This document shows, piece after piece, positions 15,347-18,451 of a DNA stretch of 18,451 nt. The stretch covers positions 1-18,451 of the forward strand of contig JAFGLK010000257.1 of assembly GCA_016928125.1 (NCBI GenBank), read 5' to 3'. The notes under the pieces are model-generated. The model made no database searches, was not told where the DNA came from, and saw nothing but the letters and a program-made list of their open reading frames with translations. Numbering within the stretch: the stretch's first letter is position 1; each line of letters opens with the position of its first letter. Position numbers and translations under genes: made by a program. The stretch is from Anaerolineae bacterium (GTDB taxonomy: Bacteria; Chloroflexota; Anaerolineae; UBA1429).

Positions 15347-16222
15347 CTAATACTCAGGCGGCAACTCATCCAGCTCGGCCAGGCTGAACACCGGGCCGTC
15401 GATGCAGACATACTTGGGGCCCACATTGCAGCGCCCGCATTTGCCGATACCGCACTGCATCCGATTCTCCAGCGAGGTATAGACCTGCTCCTTATCGAAC
15501 CCAAGGCGGGTCAGGACGGGCAACGTGAAACGGATCATCACCGGCGGCCCGCAGATGATCGCCAGGGCGTTCTGGGCGGAGGGAGCCACCTCCTCCACCA
15601 CGGCCGGCACAAAGCCAACCTTGCGCGTCCAGCCGGGCGCCTCGCGGTCGATCGTCTGCCACAGGGTGATGTCTTCCCGCGCCTCCCAGGCGGCCAGGTC
15701 CTGCTTGTACATGAGCAGCCCCGGCGTGCGGGCGCCGTAGACGACGGTGATCTCTCCATAGCGCTCGCGCTCGCCACCGTCGAGGAGATGGACGATCAGC
15801 GCGCGCAGCGTGGTAAAGGCAAACCCCCCGCCGATGATCACCAGGTCCTGGCCCGCCATACGTTCGAGCGGGAAATGGTTGCCTAGCGGCCCGCGCAGCC
15901 CGATCACATCTCCGGCCTTGAGCGTGTGGAGTTTCGAGGTGACCACGCCCGCCTGCTTGATGGTGAAACGCACGAACGCACCCTCGCTGGGCGACGAGGC
16001 GATGCCAAAAGGCGCCTCGCCCACGCCCAACAGCGACAGCTCGCAGAACTGGCCAGGTGTGAACGTGAACGCCTCTCGATCCGCCTGGCGAGCAAAGGCC
16101 AGATCGAAGCTCTTGATCGTGCGATCATCCGATTCGTCCACGATCCGCTGGATGACCATGCTCACGGGCAGATAGGGATTGCGAATCGTCTGGTTGCATC
16201 GACAGGCGTGCTCGTGGTTCAT
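15347..16222 (-). CDS. FAD/NAD(P)-binding oxidoreductase subunit with 2Fe-2S site (FlxA/AsrB/hydrogenase-gamma type)
   Basis: A 291-residue ferredoxin-reductase-like subunit that should bind FAD and a nicotinamide cofactor and pass electrons to partner Fe-S proteins. An FAD domain occupies about 16-120, with 'FTPGQFCELSL' (54-64) and 'GEAPFGIASSP' (68-78). The NAD(P) domain runs from 'LVIIGGGFAFTTLRALI' (127-143) to 'ICGPPVMI' (223-230). A C-terminal C-x4-C-x2-C-x7-C set (Cys257, 262, 265, 273) is the 2Fe-2S site of dihydroorotate-dehydrogenase-K/AsrB-like proteins. The N-terminus carries an extra His/Cys stretch 'HEHACRC'. The Shine-Dalgarno is weak, so the start is moderately sure. With the three genes upstream it matches the FlxA-B-C-D set. 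Anaerobic sulfite reductase is less likely because no sirohaem subunit gene is seen. Confidence 0.82.
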   Translation of the reverse strand: MNHEHACRCNQTIRNPYLPVSMVIQRIVDESDDRTIKSFDLAFARQADREAFTFTPGQFCELSLLGVGEAPFGIASSPSEGAFVRFTIKQAGVVTSKLHTLKAGDVIGLRGPLGNHFPLERMAGQDLVIIGGGFAFTTLRALIVHLLDGGERERYGEITVVYGARTPGLLMYKQDLAAWEAREDITLWQTIDREAPGWTRKVGFVPAVVEEVAPSAQNALAIICGPPVMIRFTLPVLTRLGFDKEQVYTSLENRMQCGIGKCGRCNVGPKYVCIDGPVFSLAELDELPPEY

Positions 16223-16256
16223 GCAGGCGCTACCATCCTCTCAGCTCTTGCGGCGC

Positions 16257-17327
16257 TCAAGCGGGCGATTCCTGGAGCGCGCGGGCCGCGGCGCGCAGGC
16301 GCCGCAGAACGGCCCGAATGTCCAGTTGCACGGGGCAGCTCTCGATGCAGCGTCCACAGCCCACACAGCCATACAGGCCCACATTCTCGGGCAGGTACGA
16401 GAACTTGTGCATCACGCGCTGACGCCAACGGGCGGCGCCATCTGGCCTTGGGTTGTGCCCCGAGGCGTGCAGGGTGAAGCTGGGGTACATGCAGGCGTCC
16501 CACAGCCGCACCCGCTCGCCCTCGCGCCCAGCCGTACGGTCCCGAATCTGGAAGCAGTGACAGGCCGGGCAATTGTAGGTGCAGGTACCGCAGGCGATGC
16601 ACTTTTCCGAGACGATCTGCCAGACCGGGTCGTCAAAGAGCGGCTCGAGCTGCACCTCGATGCCCTCCAGCGGCTCGATCGGGGCCAGGCTGGCCAACGC
16701 GCGGGCCTCGATCTCGGCGGCCAGCCTGCGATGGGCCTCGTCGGCCTCGGGAAGCGCAAGCCGCCCCAGCAGGTCCCGGCCCACATGCGTCACGCCCTCC
16801 AGCAGGTAAGCGTCGCCAGCCTCGCGCATCAGAATATCGGCGCCTTGCGGATCGTAGGGGCCGCTTCCCAGGGCGTGGCAAAAGCAGGTGCGCCGCGGTC
16901 GGTCGCAGGCCAGGGCGATGATCAGCGTGTTCTCGCGGCGCGCCTGGTAGTAGGGATCGCCATACGGCCCCTCGAGAAAGACCCGATCCAGCAAAATCAG
17001 ACTGCGCGCGTCGCAGGGGCGCAGGCCGAGCACCGCTATTGGCTCCGTCTCAAGAGAGGGAGATTCGAGCTGGTTGTAATCGTCCAACTGGCGCTCATAG
17101 CGGGCCAGGCGCTCGGTCTGGGGAAAGAAAAGCTCCTTGGGCGAGCGGCGGGTGTTGCGATAGTCCAGATCGATCTCCTCGGCGCAGGTCACCGGCCGAA
17201 ATAGCCGCTCGCCCTCACGCTCGGCGGGGGCCACCACGGCGTAGCCCTCAGCGCGCAGCGCATCCACCAGCGCGCTCAACCTTTCCTTGGGCAGCAAGGT
17301 CCAGCTCACAGTATCTTGTGTCTCCAC
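16257..17327 (-). CDS. 4Fe-4S dicluster electron-transfer protein (FlxB/AsrA/hydrogenase-beta type)
   Basis: A 356-residue soluble protein with two classical 4Fe-4S motifs, 'CIACGTCTYNCP' (Cys243, 246, 249, 253) and 'CVGCGRCIESCP' (Cys321, 324, 327, 331), in its C-terminal third. The N-terminal two thirds resemble the AsrA/hydrogenase-beta domain: 'VLGLRPCDARSLILLDRVF' (99-117), then 'ALACDRPRRTCFCHALG' with Cys141, 148 and 150, which may hold a further cluster. It probably carries electrons between the FAD/NAD subunit and the MvhD/HdrA side. The start is a GTG at 17325-17327, 6 bases after the previous stop, with a poor Shine-Dalgarno; a GTG six codons later (17307-17309) is an alternative. 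No NiFe-hydrogenase or sulfite reductase catalytic gene is adjacent in the window. Confidence 0.8.
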   Translation of the reverse strand: METQDTVSWTLLPKERLSALVDALRAEGYAVVAPAEREGERLFRPVTCAEEIDLDYRNTRRSPKELFFPQTERLARYERQLDDYNQLESPSLETEPIAVLGLRPCDARSLILLDRVFLEGPYGDPYYQARRENTLIIALACDRPRRTCFCHALGSGPYDPQGADILMREAGDAYLLEGVTHVGRDLLGRLALPEADEAHRRLAAEIEARALASLAPIEPLEGIEVQLEPLFDDPVWQIVSEKCIACGTCTYNCPACHCFQIRDRTAGREGERVRLWDACMYPSFTLHASGHNPRPDGAARWRQRVMHKFSYLPENVGLYGCVGCGRCIESCPVQLDIRAVLRRLRAAARALQESPA

Positions 17328-17333
17328 GTCCAG

Positions 17334-18299
17334 CTAGAGCACGAAATCGTCATAGTCGTCCTGGCGGTAGGTTCTCAAAGGCGGCTGCTCATCCGGGTTG
17401 AGGCCCGCCTCATAGTCATAGAGCTCGGCCACATCCTTGCGCAGCTTGTCCAGAAACAGGCGAATATCGATGCCTTGCGGACAGGCGCGCGTGCACGCGC
17501 CGCAGCCGACGCAGCGCCCCGCCAGATGAAACGTGCGCATGATCTGGTAGAACTGCAGGTCCGATGGGCGTGTGCTCGAAGTGAACCAGCGCGGCTGGCT
17601 CTGATCCGCAAAGCAGACCCGGCAGTAGCACAGCGGACAGGCGTTTCGGCAGGCAAAACAGAGGTTGCAGCGCGCCACCTCCTGGCTAAAGCGCGCCCAA
17701 CGCGCATCCGCATCCAGCGCCTCCATCTCCCGCACATGGGCGAAGGAGTCGCCGAGCGGCGGCGCGTCGACCTGATCACCGATCTCTACGTCGGCGAGGA
17801 CCGGGGCGTGCATGGTGCAGGTGCGGCACATGGCATAGAGGGCATTCTCGATGGGCAACTGACGCTCGCCCAGAACGATAACACCTTCGCCGGGCAGGGC
17901 TCGCCCCTGGATGTCCGCGTCGTCCAGATCCTCCAGCGACGCGCCCCAGGCCTGCGCCACGCGCCGCGGATCGATCACGCCCGCGCAGTGCGCGCCCACG
18001 ATGCGCAGATTCTCGCGCCGAATCTGCCCCTCTTGCATCAGGCCCACCAGGGCGCGTGCATCGCAGCCTTTGACGAACAGGCCGACCTTCTGGCCTGCCA
18101 ACTGCTTCAGAAAGGCGGCCAGGTTGTTCTCGCAGGTCGCATCCCAGATCAGGCACTCCACATCGGCCGGCTCGCGCACGAACAAAGGTGTGGCGCGCAG
18201 GGGCAGCGGTCCGCGCTCATAGCCAATGAATACGTCGATCTCACCCTCAGCCAGCCAGGCGACGATGCGATCCCTGATCTCTTGATCCAATGTGCTCAT
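17334..18299 (-). CDS. 4Fe-4S dicluster protein with FrhB-like N-terminal region (FlxC-like)
   Basis: A 321-residue Fe-S protein. The C-terminal half has 'CNLCFACRNACP' (Cys211, 214, 217, 221) followed closely by Cys224, 226 and 229, and a second motif 'CVGCGACTRACP' (Cys263, 266, 269, 273). The N-terminal half has 'GLFVKGCDARALVGLMQEG' (73-91), a signature seen in FrhB-like and related flavin/Fe-S proteins, plus 'CRTC' (158-161). It mirrors the layout of the next gene's product (a 'CDAR' region, then two clusters), so the two are probably old paralogues working in one complex. ATG at 18297-18299 overlaps the stop of the upstream MvhD-like gene (ATGA), showing tight coupling. Specific role within the complex is inferred from gene order. 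Confidence 0.75.
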   Translation of the reverse strand: MSTLDQEIRDRIVAWLAEGEIDVFIGYERGPLPLRATPLFVREPADVECLIWDATCENNLAAFLKQLAGQKVGLFVKGCDARALVGLMQEGQIRRENLRIVGAHCAGVIDPRRVAQAWGASLEDLDDADIQGRALPGEGVIVLGERQLPIENALYAMCRTCTMHAPVLADVEIGDQVDAPPLGDSFAHVREMEALDADARWARFSQEVARCNLCFACRNACPLCYCRVCFADQSQPRWFTSSTRPSDLQFYQIMRTFHLAGRCVGCGACTRACPQGIDIRLFLDKLRKDVAELYDYEAGLNPDEQPPLRTYRQDDYDDFVL

Positions 18300-18451
18300 G
18301 CCCCTTCGGGTCCATCCTGATCGGGGTGCTCGGCCAGATCCCCAAGCTCGGCAAACGCGGGCAGGAAGGCCGGATCTGCCCGCAGCGTCAGCCGTCGCAG
18401 GGGCCCCAGAGCCTGGACATCCGCCGTGACCTTGCGCACGACCTCCGCAAA
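18296..18451 (-). CDS. MvhD/FlxD-like hydrogenase iron-sulfur subunit, C-terminal fragment
   Basis: Only the last 51 residues are inside the window; the frame is open to the edge and ends at the TGA at 18296-18298. The visible start 'FAEVVRKVTADVQALGPLRRL' matches the C-terminal end of MvhD-family proteins, whose ends typically read 'FAEVVNEF...LGPL'. In the family these small 2Fe-2S proteins pass electrons to the flavin-bifurcating HdrA. About 25 extra acidic residues follow the usual end. The cluster-binding cysteines lie outside the window, so this rests on one short motif plus the Flx-like neighbours. An HdrA-type gene would be expected just upstream, beyond the edge. Confidence 0.6.
   Translation of the reverse strand, partial: FAEVVRKVTADVQALGPLRRLTLRADPAFLPAFAELGDLAEHPDQDGPEGA

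Noticed and set aside
15347..17327. Reading the FAD/NAD subunit and its Fe-S partner as anaerobic sulfite reductase AsrB/AsrA
   Set aside because: Sequence type fits, but no sirohaem-containing AsrC gene is present on the downstream side, and an MvhD-like gene plus a second 4Fe-4S protein fit the Flx arrangement better. Not excluded beyond the right edge.

Overview
The window comes from a high-G+C bacterial chromosome. Gene content and protein character suggest an anaerobic Chloroflexota lineage (Anaerolineae-like). The grounds are a folate C1 cluster joined to a Flx/Hdr-type redox module, a UDP-glucuronate decarboxylase of the type common there, and a short bS21. This is inference from remembered family resemblance and no search was run. 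Genes are densely packed, several start codons overlap the previous stop, and most starts have a clear GGAG/GAGG Shine-Dalgarno. Both window edges cut genes. I see no mobile element, CRISPR array, tRNA or rRNA.

Layout. (1) 1-495 (+): 3' part of a cytidylate-kinase-like gene. (2) 673-879 (-): rpsU (bS21), behind a long, hairpin-containing leader. (3) 880-1319: divergent control region with two well-formed sigma70-type promoters back to back. (4) 1320-6599 (+): five tightly packed genes, namely UDP-glucuronate decarboxylase, O-antigen-ligase-like polymerase/ligase, GtrA-like membrane protein, GT4 glycosyltransferase and class I/II aminotransferase. The first four form a surface-glycan module. 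(5) 6747-10226 (-): tilS, then an rlmI-like rRNA methyltransferase, then hpt. A perfect 12-bp hairpin separates this unit from the glycan operon. (6) 10227-10569: a second divergent promoter region. (7) 10570-11670 (+): DegT/DnrJ/EryC1-type sugar aminotransferase, followed by a 13-bp hairpin terminator. (8) 11838-18451 (-): a one-carbon/redox cluster. In transcription order it holds an MvhD-like subunit (partial), two related 4Fe-4S dicluster proteins, an FAD/NAD(P)-binding 2Fe-2S oxidoreductase subunit, fchA, folD and fhs.

How the genes work together. The last cluster is the most interesting part. Fhs makes 10-formyl-THF from formate, FchA dehydrates it to methenyl-THF, and FolD reduces that to methylene-THF. 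FolD lacks the catalytic lysine needed for cyclohydrolase activity (Ile at residue 54), so it is probably dehydrogenase-only, with the adjacent FchA supplying the missing step. Immediately upstream are four subunits arranged like FlxD-C-B-A, which in other anaerobes couple NADH to a flavin-bifurcating heterodisulfide-reductase-type HdrA. The linkage suggests an electron-bifurcating or confurcating NADH module tied to the methyl branch of C1 metabolism. The HdrA and any methylene-THF reductase gene would have to lie beyond the right edge.
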